A DNA stretch of 64,000 nt from positions 107,957 through 171,956 of the forward strand of contig QAOA01005709.1 of the NCBI GenBank assembly GCA_003255065.1. Direction: 5' to 3'. The translations under genes were made by a program, and so were the position numbers. This DNA is from Cercis canadensis. Taxonomy: Eukaryota; Streptophyta; Magnoliopsida; Fabales; Fabaceae. A model generated the notes under the pieces. That model was given only the letters and a program-made list of their open reading frames with translations. It did no database searches and was not told where the DNA came from. Below, one piece after another: positions 46,781-57,749 of this stretch (position 1 is its first letter; every line of letters begins with the position of its first letter).

Positions 46781-47588
46781 CTTGGGTTTGCTGGGTTAGA
46801 AGTTGAATTGCCAAAACACCTGAAACTCTACCTAAGTAGATCTTTAAATACGTGTATTTTTAACTACGACTCTAAGTTCAAATAGAGAACTAACAGGTTC
46901 TCAGTACCACTCCATGTTTAATCAACTACATGTCGTCTGGTATTGGTCTTGGTGGGTTGGATTCAGGCTGCTTTAGTGCTTCCTTTACCATTTTTACTAC
47001 CTCTTTATATTATAATCATCACTTACCAAAAACATGGTCTTCCATTTCATTATGGACTGGTTTTTCTTTGAATTTTAATTCATAACGTCTTGGCAAATAT
47101 TGACAAACATTCCGTCTGAGTCATTCTTTTTTTTTTCCTCCCTTTTAAGTTTGAATTTAAAATTAAATTAAAACAGAAGATAATAATATTCCCCCAAATT
47201 AGATGAAATCTCTATCTCTAATTTTTTTGTCACCATTTTTTTTTTTTTAGTATTTTTGATAAATAGATGGTGACCTGTCTTGCATTGTCTATGGGTGGAA
47301 TAGGAAAAAAGAGTTTTCCATTTTATAAGAGAACAGGTAGATATGAGATGGATGGTTTACATATTTGCATTCTCATTTTAATGATATCCATAAACTTATC
47401 AAGATATTACTGAAACTCTGAATAGGGACGTTGGTTGAGAAAGTGAAATTTGATTATCTAAACTCAAAAAATTAGGTGAGTACAAAATTTGAAAAAATGC
47501 ATTTTTTTTTTTGAATTATAATAAAAAATCAAAGTTATGCCCAACTTCATTCTTTTCCTTTTCTGTTTGTTTTGAGTTCAAGGCAATA
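46781..47588. other. Spacer upstream of C2 copy 2
   Basis: Probable promoter of C2 copy 2, then AT-rich DNA with poly-T tracts near 47127 and 47238. No gene is recognised. Confidence 0.6.
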
Positions 47589-48405
47589 ATGGCAGCCAAA
47601 GCTCCTGCTCAGCCAGAAACACTCTTCCTTCACCACAATGGAAATTTCCAAGGAAATTGACCCTCGAATTGTTTCTGAGGCCCTCAAATTCCTTAGAAGA
47701 GTGGGAGTTATGAACCCCATTCCAGAAAATATGATCACTTTGATTCCTAGTTCGTACATCAATGTTATGTTGATGAGTTGCATTGCCATTTGCTAGATGA
47801 CTGTTTACATTCATATTGAGGCTTTCCACAAGAGCACCGGAGTTTAAAATATGATCTTTTACTGCTTGAAAGAAAAGAAATGTTGGAGGGAGTCATTGTT
47901 GCCATTTTCATAGATTTGCTTTGGATCAATGTGATTAGCACATTATTGAATACTCCACAAAGCTGAAAATGTAGACAACGACTTGATTCTTTTGACAGGT
48001 ATAATATTATTTAAAAAGTCAACTGCTCTTGAGTGACTTCTGCAAATTCAAAGTTGAAAAATCACTGTGGTGCAGAAGCAATTTCCAAAATCACTGTGAT
48101 TCCTGAAGAGCATCAGAGTCTAAAATATAATCTTTTACTGCTTGAAAGCAAAGAAATGTTGGAGGGAGTCATTGTTGCCATTTTCATATTTTTACCCCTT
48201 GCCCTCTCTTTTGTGCTTAAATTCCTTCTATGAATGGATTTTCACTATACCGTTTCTGCAGGCTGAGGTGGTGGCTGATGCCTCTGTGGTGAAGAATGGA
48301 AGAAATTTGACGGCAGTTGCACTTTAGTTTAAACCGAAGGAAACCAAAAACTTGGTCTATACCGCACGTGCTACCTTTTATAACATGCCAGTTTCCAAGT
48401 TATGA
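47589..48405 (+). pseudogene. Broken copy of the HotDog acyl-CoA thioesterase
   Basis: It starts MAAKA like the intact gene at 49831, then needs a frameshift to read EISKEIDPRIVSEALKFLRR and VGVMNPIPEN, which align with exon 1 of the intact gene. The middle exon with the HGG catalytic region is missing. A last exon (48262-48405) follows a good acceptor and reads AEVVADASVVKNGRNLTAVA, but has an in-frame TAG at 48325 where the intact gene has Glu. It ends FYNMPVSKL, a canonical peroxisomal signal. A segment near 47831-47890 recurs near 48108-48170, a further internal duplication. Confidence 0.85.
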
Positions 48406-48833
48406 ATAACATGTAAGCCCGGACAAAATAAAGTTTTCCAAAATAACATGGAACGTGTTTGGTAGTCTCATCACGCAAAAAAAAAAATATGTGACTTTGT
48501 AAGTGGGACACACTACATGTTAGTGGTATGTCTTCAAGAGACATGTTACATAGAATGTGACGTGTTTGGTGGGTCTCATCTATTGACATTTATTTTTTTT
48601 AAATAAAAAAATATAATATTAAAATAAATAATTTTAAAACTATAATTTTTTCTACATTTTTATATATGCTTACGTAGGATTTGAATTTGAATAGATTCAA
48701 TGAAACTTCATGACACTACTGAAATTTTAATTAGAGAGCTTAAATTGAGTTTACATCTTCAAATTTCTTTTTTAAAAGGTCAATATTATTTTTCTATTGA
48801 GCCCAATATTCTCTCATATTTTGTTAATTTATT

Positions 48834-49383
48834 GGCTTAATTGTAATTTTGGTCCACCTATTTTAACCACTTGAACGTTTTGGTTCTCCTTCTTTAAAAA
48901 TGAACTATTGAGTCTTTCTATATTCATAAAATGTACAAGTTTAGTCCAATTATCTTTAAGTCAAAATTCTTAGGTTTATTTCAAGATATAAAGTTCTCTG
49001 ATTCATAATCTCACCGTTCAGATTGAAGAGCTACATCTTGTAAATCTTTCCATTAAATTTCAGCTCAATCTAACGATGAATAAGTCTAAATTTTTGGTTA
49101 GATGAAAACTTATGATTTTTGTATTTTGGACTGAGTTTCACCGTTAGATCGAGCTCAAATTTAGTGAGAAGGTTCACAAGATGTAGCTCTTCAATCTAAA
49201 CGGTGGGATTATGAATCAGAGAACTTTACATCTTGAAATAAACCTAAGAATTTTGACTTAAAGATAAATAGACTAAACTTGTACATTTTATGAACATAGA
49301 GGGACTCAATAGTTCATTTTTAAAGAAGGGGGATCAAAACGTTTAAGTGGTTAAAATAGGAGGACCAAAATTACAATTAAGCC
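48834..49383. mobile_element. 550-bp foldback element with 9-bp target duplication
   Basis: Perfect duplications TAATTTATT at 48825-48833 and 49384-49392 flank it. The two halves are almost complete inverted repeats: GGCTTAATTGTAATTTTGGT at the left end mirrors ACCAAAATTACAATTAAGCC at the right, with pairing continuing nearly to the centre. Non-coding. Nine-base duplications with long inverted repeats point to a Mutator-type transposase. Confidence 0.9.
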
Positions 49384-49830
49384 TAATTTATTATCATGTT
49401 AGTAAAAAATAAATAAAAATTGGGAACTAAAAGAGACATTGGAAGATACAATGGGACATTTCTATATTACAATACTAATGAGAAAATTGGCACCACTTTC
49501 ATTCAAAATACATGTAAATTGTTTCAAAGTCATAAAATCCTTAAGTTGTAGGTAAAAAAAAAATTCACAAATATAATTTCATACTAGAAATTCAGACACA
49601 AAAAAGTAACTAATCTTAAATTTAAAGGGGAAATTTTATCTTTTATCTTTTAGTTACAAAAAATTTAAAAACTCGCAGATAGTTTGAGTTTAATAAGAAA
49701 AAATAAATTATAGGGAAAAATTGGATTAAGAAAAATACTAATAAATGGATATAAGCAAACGGTGATTGGTAATGGTGCCCATATACAGGAAACGAAGGAA
49801 GCCGGAGTTGCCATAGCATACGAGGCAGAA

Positions 49831-51479
49831 ATGGCAGCGAAACCTGCGCTCCCTTCCACCACAAGAGTGAAAAATTCGCAAGAAATTGAACCTGAATTTG
49901 TATCTCAGACTCTAGGTTTCCTCAAGAGCATGGGACTGACCGACCCCATTCCTGAAAGTTGCAATTCCAAAGGCTTTCATTCCCAATTCATTCGCAGTTT
50001 TCTCCAGGTCGATCAAATCCAACGTGGGCGAATCACATGCACATTTGTTGTCAAACCCGCTATCGCTGTAACCTTCTTAATTCGTTTGCTTGCTTCCTTC
50101 TTCTTTTCTACTCAATTGCTCGATGTTCTGTTTGGTCGCTGAGAAAATTGGGAAGAAAGAATCATATGTTATGCTTCTGAATGTTTTGCTTAGTGTGTAG
50201 ATCAAAATTGCTGATAAATTGAAAAATAATTAATACAAATCGCTATTATTGGTTGTAATGAGTTACAAGAATTTTGGGAAGATGGAAAATTTTGGTTGAT
50301 TTTGACTTGTAGAGTCAATTGTAAAGACTGCAATTTTAGTGTCATTATTTCCTCCCTCATTCTTCTCAGTAACCGAACTGATTTTTCTCTCTTGAAAGTT
50401 GCAAATTTCTCGAAAAGAGGTGAAAATATGGAAATTTGTTACACAATGTAAAGTATTAGACTTGAATTTTCGTTTTCTTCATTGGAATTGCAGAATTTTT
50501 TTAATACACTGCATGGAGGGGCTCTTGCTGCTGTAGTTGAATTGGTGTCTATTGCTTGTGCTAGAACTGTTGTGGCTGAGGATAAGGAACTTTTTCTTGG
50601 GGAAATGAGCATGTCTTACCTTTCTGGCGCTCCAGAGAACGTGAGTTCTGTGGATTGAATTTTGATTCTTCTATTCTCATGTATTTTATTACTGCTTTGA
50701 TATCCTTTATCTGCCAATCAGTAGATGAATCGCATGCAGCTAAACCTTTCAGAATGGCTTATTATGTGGTCCTGAGGAACTTTTCAGCCTGCATTATTAT
50801 GTCATTCAAAACTAAAGTTCAGGGCTTTGAATGAGAAGGTGTTTAGCATGTTCTCAGCATTGAACTGCAGTTGTGCTGTTTCTTAGCAAGTTCTCAGAGA
50901 ATTGCTTAGGATCAGTGTGATTAGCACATTATCTAATTTGCCACAAGGCTGAAAATGTAGTCAAAGACCAGAGTCTTTTTATAGTTATAATTACAAACTC
51001 ATTGTTCTTTAGTGACATATCCAAATTCAACTCATGGTGGAGCAAAATCAATTTCCAAGGCAATCCCATTGGGATTCTGGGGTTGCATTAGACCATTCAA
51101 CTGGGAAAGATTTGAAGCTGTACTTCCTCTTGACGAGTCTTCACATCTCATATGAGGCTTTACTGAATTGCATCAGAGTTCAAAATATGATTCTTTTTAC
51201 TGATCGTAAGCAAAGAAATATTGAGTAGAGACGCTATTGCTTAGTTGGAAGTCTAATGTGCGGTTTTACTATTCATAGTCCCATCTCATGCTGAAATTGT
51301 TCTATAAATAGATTTGCACTATATTGTTTCTGCAGGCAGAGGTGCTGGCTTATGGTTCTGTGGTGAGGAGTGGAAGAAATTTGACAGTAGTAGCACTTGA
51401 GTTTAAACTGAAGAAAACTGGGAAGTTGATCTATACTGCTCACGTTACCTTCTATAACATGCCGGTTGCCAAGTTGTAA
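49831..51479 (+). CDS. HotDog-fold acyl-CoA thioesterase, peroxisomal type (ACOT13/PaaI-like)
   Basis: Three exons (49831-50067, 50494-50640, 51336-51479) total 528 nt, 175 residues. Hydrolyses acyl- or aryl-CoA thioesters, by family. Exon 1 gives FVSQTLGFLKSMGLTDPIP and RGRITCTFVVKPAIA. Exon 2 opens NFFNTLHGGALAAVVELVSI, the HGGA helix start of HotDog thioesterases at residues 86-89. Then come LFLGEMSMSYLSGAPEN, VVRSGRNLTVVALEF and the end FYNMPVAKL. The final AKL is a PTS1-type peroxisomal signal. An in-frame upstream ATG at 49762 exists, but MAAKP matches the start of the neighbouring pseudogene. Exact substrate unknown. Confidence 0.9.
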
Positions 51480-51621
51480 ACATTTAATTTTACAGTTGAA
51501 AACTCTTGAGATAGGTTCTCCCTTGTTAGTTCTGTATAATAATTGTCATTTGTCAATACAAAATTCTTATAAGTTATAAATTGATTCAAATCAAGTTATT
51601 CTTCTGTACTTTACTCTCAAA

Positions 51622-51890
51622 GAGTGCACGCACTGTAGAGGAGCCAATCCATGGTGCTATACTCTTGTTAATTACGCTCATTGCCTTATGAGTATGGATC
51701 CCTCTTTTGAGCAGTATAATAACTCAATGGATTATGAGTATCAATGCCTTGAGGAGGTATAGTTGGTTGGATTTTCTGGATCAACATATGGAGTTGAATT
51801 TGTTATGCAATTAATTAAGAATGCTGTTAAGCTTGAGAAGGTTACAATCGATCCAGTTTTGCCACCTGAGGTGACCATCCACAATGAGGG
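51622..51890 (+). pseudogene. F-box protein fragment (FBD-domain remnant)
   Basis: After an in-frame TAG the plus strand reads LVGFSGSTYGVEFVMQLIKN then AVKLEKVTIDP, the typical core of plant FBD domains (V-G-F ... V-x-x-L-I-x-N-A-V-x-L-E-K). The preceding 46 codons are open but unrecognised. No F-box or LRR part is nearby. Confidence 0.6.
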
Positions 51891-52070
51891 AAACTCCAGA
51901 TCATAGCTTAGCCGCAACATAAATTATGAAACTAGCATTTCCCTACTAGCTAACTCGGAGTTAATAAATGCTAATGAGGCAAACCTCTTACCAAATATTT
52001 TTATAACAATGAAGCATTCCAACTCTTTTCTTAGTACACCAAACAAGAGGCAGGTAGCTATTTTCTCTGT

Positions 52071-52283
52071 ATGATCCACTCAGAGTATGCCAAAAAGCAA
52101 AAAATGGTTATTTATTCTTTTTTCTTTTCTCGCGTTGAGATATTGGAGAAAATTGAACCAGATGGGTTTCCATTAATTCGGTTTCCAAGAACTGAGAGCT
52201 TGTATCAGCACCATTTTAAAACTCACAGGTTTTGCTCACATGGCCCAGCCAAAGTTGAAGGACATTCCATAAGATTTACCTGA
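52071..52283 (+). other. Orphan 70-codon open frame
   Basis: The C-terminal part reads EILEKIEPDGFPLIRFPRTE, then HHFKTHRFCSHGPAKVEGHS. It looks like real protein and may begin at an acceptor-like GTTGAG near 52139. I recognise no family. It could be an exon remnant related to nothing else in the window. Confidence 0.25.
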
Positions 52284-52393
52284 TATTTTTTCAACGGGAA
52301 CAAATTGAAGAGAGGTAATTGAGAATAATTAAAAGAGATGTTCAGTTAAAATCAGAAAAAAGTTATGTGACATACATACCAAACACTATTGGA

Positions 52394-55300
52394 TTACATG
52401 AAAATGGCATTGACAAAGGCCTCAGCATCAAAGGGTTGAAGGTCTTCTACACCTTCACCAACACCCACAAATTTTACAGGGATTCCGAGCTCATCAACCA
52501 CGCTGACCTAGCAGAAGAAATCCTATCTTATTCCTCACCATGATGAAATCAGCAACAAAAAATAATACCAATAGGGGATTTATTGAGCATAAAACAAATA
52601 AATGCAATAAAACATTCAGATAAAATGCAAGAGCATACCACACAGCCACCTCTAGCAGTACCATCCAGTTTGGTCAAAATCAAACCAGTAATCCCTACAA
52701 CCTGCCTCAAGTTCAGATTCAAATCAATTTCAACTATATGCAGAATAAGAATATTCATCAACATATAGATATTCAATTAAAACAGAAATGGTATGTACTT
52801 CATTGAACTCTCTCGCTTGTGCCAACATATTCAAACCGGTAGTCCCATCCAGAACCAGTAGAATCTCCTGCAAACATAGTCAAAACATCCCATAATACAA
52901 GAAAAGACAATTAGTATTATCCACATTGTAATGGTCCCCTCAAATTCAGCCTAAAATTTTAAAGAAGAGTTTTCTACACCTTCAGAAGATTGTCAGTAAG
53001 ACAAAGAGTGATAAGCACAACGATAAGTTAGGAAATAATGAAAATAAATAAGTAAGTCATTGCACTGGCATGGATATAAAAATCAGCAGGAGTGATCTAA
53101 CTAGCTCAGAAATGACCAAAAAATAACCAACAGCTAATTTATTGAGAAGGGGGGAAAAAGTAGAAAGTGTAAAAAAATTAGGCTTACATTAGGTGCACCA
53201 GGTATTACTTTGCCTACAGCCTTTTTACAAGAAATCAACTCTTCCATGAGGCTGTAATTAGTGTGCAGACCTGAACATAAAATGAACAGCATTGCTAATA
53301 CACAATCAACCACCCAAGTAATTCATTAAAATACATGAAAGCAAACTGTTAAATTTCTCAGTACTTACGTCCTGATGTATCACATAAAACAACATCAAAA
53401 CCTTGTTCTTTTCCCTTTTTCACAGCCTGTGAAAGCACTGCAAGTGATACAGTATGATCTAAAGTTAGTATCCATGACCTGTCATCTATAATAATTAAAA
53501 CAATTAAAATATTGAAATAGAGATGGCATTAGATCTAAGAGAACAATCCAATTCTGTTTCAACCTGATGATGCTTTGGCTTTATCAGATTCAGCAACAAC
53601 AATCTCGCACCCAGTCCTCTCAGCCCATATTTCCAGCTGATCACTAGCAGCTGCTCTAAATGTATCACCAGCCGCCATCAATATCTGATTGATTTTTAAA
53701 CATGAGAAAAGAAAACCAGCATGTAAATACCGTATCCTTCTAGTTTTTTCGATCTAAAACCTACAAGGTATGCCTGATAAATTCAGTAAACGAAAAAGAG
53801 GGTGGAAAGTTGAAGTTGTCTTATAGAAATTGCACCTGATATAGAAGCAACATCTAAAACTGATTTTTCCTAGTTCCAAAAAAGTAATCAAATTATTTTC
53901 CATGTATTCTGTCTTCTGAATACAAATGCACTAATAATATAAAGTTATGCATACCTAAATTAAAGATGAGAAAGAATCTTGAGGAAAGAAGCACCATAAG
54001 ATCCAAAAAAAATGTAAGCTCTGAACTTGAGGCCATTTTCACATATGTGTAAAAAAATTGATTTTATAGAAGAAATAGTTATTTCAAAATCTCCTGATTT
54101 ATATCCTTGATTAAATAAAAGTTACTTCCTGGTATTTCACCAAACACCCAAAAAGTGCTTATTGCATTTTCAGGTCATTGGTACTCTATGTTGATCAAAA
54201 AGTTTTCATTTAGAGATCAAAATCATAACCCAAAGCAAAACCCAAGAAATATTATCTCACCTTAGCTCCTTCATTCTTCAATCTGAAGGCCAGCTTTCCT
54301 GCAAAAGAGAGTTGATCAAATGGGGATGGTTTGGTCTTCTAAACTGTCAAAGATCTTTCGTTTATTATTCTTTAATGTTTTAATATGGACGCATAACAGT
54401 TAGCCTGCCCTATAAACTTTTTATAAATTCTTTAAAATTTCTATATTTTTTGACATTGCATGGCAAAGAATGGGGTCAGCTTGTTAAGTGCTTTTCTTAC
54501 CCAGAGATGTGGTCTTCCCACCACCATTAACACCAACTATCAGTATTACAGCTGGCTTCCTGATGACATAAAAAAATTTAACCCAACATCAAGCATAGAA
54601 TTGGACAACAATCAAAATCAGCGATTCATAACAATGTCAAAATCAATAGTGAAGAAAGCCTCATACCTGAATCCAAGTTGAAGTTCAGTTTTACTCCCCT
54701 TCCTGGTTAATAATTCCAAAACATTCTTCTTCAATGCTTCCTAAAGCCATTTAAATCCACGCATAACACATTCCATATCACAAAATTTTAAAATTGCCTG
54801 GTTTGTTAAAGATAAAGTAAGGGAAGAATTTATTAGTGCTTAGATCCATTTTCAGACACTAAATCATACCCATGCTAATATAAGTTTTTTAATTTCAAAA
54901 CTTCAAAGGCAAGAATATTTTTAAAAGTCCTGTGCACATGTTGCCTGGTTAACTACAAACTCAGTTTAAGTGCTTTGCCATTTGAAGCACTTAGGTAAGT
55001 TCCCCAAGAAAAAGTTCAAAGATTTTCTTCTATCTTCTCTTTGTTGATACCTTTATCTCATTCCCTGATTTAAGCTTCCCCGATAATATATCCTCACGCA
55101 AGTTCTCCACAATCTTAATAGTGATTTTTGGCCCAAAATCAGACACTAGAAGAGCCTGAAAATAGAATGAGATATTAAATCAGAAGCCACAAAGTTATAT
55201 ATATAGGGAAAATTATTCCCAAGTTCCAAAACTAAGAAGGAAAGACAATTAAGTTTTAAAGGAAATGGAGTTCCAAGTAGGTAATTATCACATGAGGTGA

Positions 55301-56259
55301 AATGATCAAAATACCCTTTTGTTTATATATGTGATAGCTATACACTAAACAAAATAATTATTTTTTTATACATGATAATTTTATATATAAAAAGAATAAC
55401 CATATAATATCAAAGGCATTTTGATTATTTTAGCCATGTGACAAGTACCTACTTGGAACTTGGAATTCAAATTCCTTTACCACTTAAGTGTCTATTCTCC
55501 TTGGTTTTCGAACTTGAGAATAATTTCCCACAATATATACACACATGCAAATCAAAAGAATTCATCAGCCTTATAGTTCCAAAAGAGAGAAAAAGAAAAT
55601 GGGAATTCATTCACCATCTGTTTCAACCAAAAAAAATTCCTTCTAAAACCAAAGAAATATTTCCATTGGCAGGTTTAAGTTGATTTTTTTTAATCGAAGT
55701 TGAGAAAAACCAAGCATTAATTCAAAGTGAAATTTTACTTTACAGTGAACTGTCGACTAAGAATGAAAACTCAGTGCCTTTCTTATTTAACTTCTAAACA
55801 ATTCTCATAGCGAAATATAAAGTTAAAATTTTGAAGTTCATAAAACAAATTCGCCATGTCCCAGGGAATTATTTTCCAGAGAAAATAAACCAAACACTGA
55901 TCAATTAAAGACTATATAACAGAAACCTCTTCGAGTTCGTCCAGAACTCTATCAGTGTCAGCCAGGTTCCAGTAAAGCAAGAGCTCATCGATCACAGCGA
56001 GGTTACTTCGTGTCTTCGAGAAACCGGAGAAGATCTTCTCCACATCGCTCTTTGCCTTCTCCTTCAACAACCGGCCCAGTTTCGTGAAAAATCCGGTCTG
56101 CCCGGCCGAGCACTTGAACCGGGCCGTTCCGGTTCGATTGTAGGCGGTTCGAGTTCGAGGGAAGTTGAAGAGAATAAATTGCGGCGGTGAAGGTCTGGAA
56201 GTGACGGAGAAGCGAGATAATGAAGGACGAGAATGCGAAGAAGAAGCAGCAGCAGCCAT
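52394..56259 (-). CDS. cpFtsY: Chloroplast SRP receptor FtsY homologue
   Basis: SRP-type GTPase that docks cpSRP54/cpSRP43-bound light-harvesting proteins to the Alb3 insertase at thylakoids. Eleven exons (55927-56259, 55051-55155, 54667-54740, 54501-54559, 54261-54298, 53564-53684, 53369-53437, 53188-53270, 52799-52867, 52639-52701, 52394-52507) give 1128 nt, 375 residues, near the 366 of Arabidopsis. A Ser/Arg-rich transit peptide precedes the helical N domain ([20 protein letters not shown]). The G domain has the P-loop GVNGGGKT at 180-187, [10 protein letters not shown] at 210-219, DTSG at 263-266 and TKLDG at 327-331. Start chosen at MAAAA; an in-frame ATG 40 codons upstream lies in the leader. 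Head-to-head with RAP. Confidence 0.97.
55206..55533. mobile_element. Foldback MITE (AAGTAGGTA family, copy 3)
   Basis: Left arm: GGGAAAATTATTCCCAAGTT, later GGAGTTCCAAGTAGGTAATT and ATCACATGAGG. Right arm, reverse-complemented: GGGAAATTATTCTCAAGTTC, GAACTT..., CCAAGTAGGTACTTGTCACA. Flanking ATATATA lies on both sides. It sits in cpFtsY intron 1 and is the youngest-looking member of the family at 20 and 26.7 kb. Confidence 0.75.
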
Positions 56260-57749
56260 TTTCTGCTTCGTGAGCTCAGAGTTCACTGAAGAAACAGATA
56301 AAGTAATTAAAAATGATGCCGTTTCGGTGCTAAATAGCGGGAATGTAAAACGACGTCGGTTTGGTTTAGCTAAACCCACAAAACGTGTCGTTGGTTCATG
56401 CTTCGTTCTTCAAAAACTCTGCTTCGCTCTCCCTCTTCTGAAAATCGCTGGGGAGTGCTGCTCCAACAATAGATAAGGTGGCTAAGACGCAGGTTGTTTG
56501 GTTGCCAGGAAATTGAGAGAAAATAGAAAGGGTACGCTTCTTAGCTTCCCACGTTTACCTCAAGTTTTGCTTTTTGAGCTTTCCTTCTTGGATTGATTGA
56601 TTGATTTGGGTTGTTTGGACTGGCAATTGCTTGCTATTTACTAAAGCTTGTAGTTATTTTGAATCATTACTTAGCTTGTTTTCAGATGTTTTTCACTTAA
56701 TTGGAATTGATAGTTTCATGGCTCTAGAATGTATTTTGGTTTGAAATTTCAGTTATTTCTGTTATCATTTTTGCCTTTCTATTATCTTAACTTGAATTAT
56801 CAGCTGAAGTTGAGTTGATAACTCGTCTGAAATGTTATGGATTATTTTTATTTTTATTTTTATTTTGAGTTTCAAGAATGAGCTAGAAAGTATATCTTGA
56901 TACTGGTGTTGAGTAGCTCAATCCCCTACTCCATTTTTGGAGCAAACTAATTCTCTTGTTTGTGTTAAAATTACTGTTCATTAGACTTGTTAATTTTTTC
57001 CCTTCGCTGTCATAACTCACCAGTATTTCCTATTTGTAGTTCTTGCTTCCTTGGAGGCTGAACTGGTGAGGAGTGAGAAGGGACAATATTTACTCTTTCA
57101 GGAACTCATTTTATAGTTGAACCAGTGTGAAGGCAGTTGTAGGCGACGTACTTTTGCTGGTGACTCTGTTGCCATTTGTACAGTCATGCCATTATGTCCT
57201 TTCTCCTTACCGTAGAAATCTACTTTCACTTTTTGGGCTGGGTTTGGAGAAAGGGAATGATACCTTAAGGATTTTAGGGATATAAAAATTAAGAAATTAA
57301 GCGTAATGTCAACTTTTTTATTCATTTATGTTTAGTTTAGATTAGGTACACGGATCTTCTAATTGTGTCAGTAGACATGAAAAGGTTGGTAGCGCAACTG
57401 TTCTTTCCTAAAGAAACTATTTAAAAATTGCTTATTTGGAAATGCTTAGAAGCATGCTGTTTCCAGTGATTGGTTAAAAGAAGAGGAAGAAGAAGAAGCA
57501 AGAGAAACAAAAATTGGGTTAGATTTGGAGTGTATATGGGTTAGATTTTGTATCGTTTCCTTGTTTCCCCATATTAATTTTCTGTAAAGATTAGCCATTT
57601 TATGTTTGCAGATCCTGCAGGAATCACTTCTTGTGAGTTAATGGTTTCTGTTCACAAGCAGAAAGGTTGATAAGGCAAAATTTTCGATTGAGCTGCATGG
57701 TCAAAGCTGTTTAATTAATTAATTTTCTTAGAGAATAAGGAAACCAAGT
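56260..57749. promoter_or_regulatory. Shared cpFtsY/RAP divergent promoter and RAP leader with probable intron
   Basis: cpFtsY starts at 56259 leftwards. A likely RAP leader exon ends at 56531 (GAAAGG, then GTACG) and an acceptor TATGTTTGCAG ends at 57611, leaving a 1.08-kb 5' UTR intron before the RAP ATG at 57750. If correct, the two transcription starts are only a few hundred bases apart. Inferred from splice-site sequence only. Confidence 0.5.

Noticed and set aside
56260-56379. Forty-codon extension of cpFtsY upstream of MAAAA
   Set aside because: It would place non-transit-like sequence before the transit peptide; the MAAAASS start is typical of plastid proteins.
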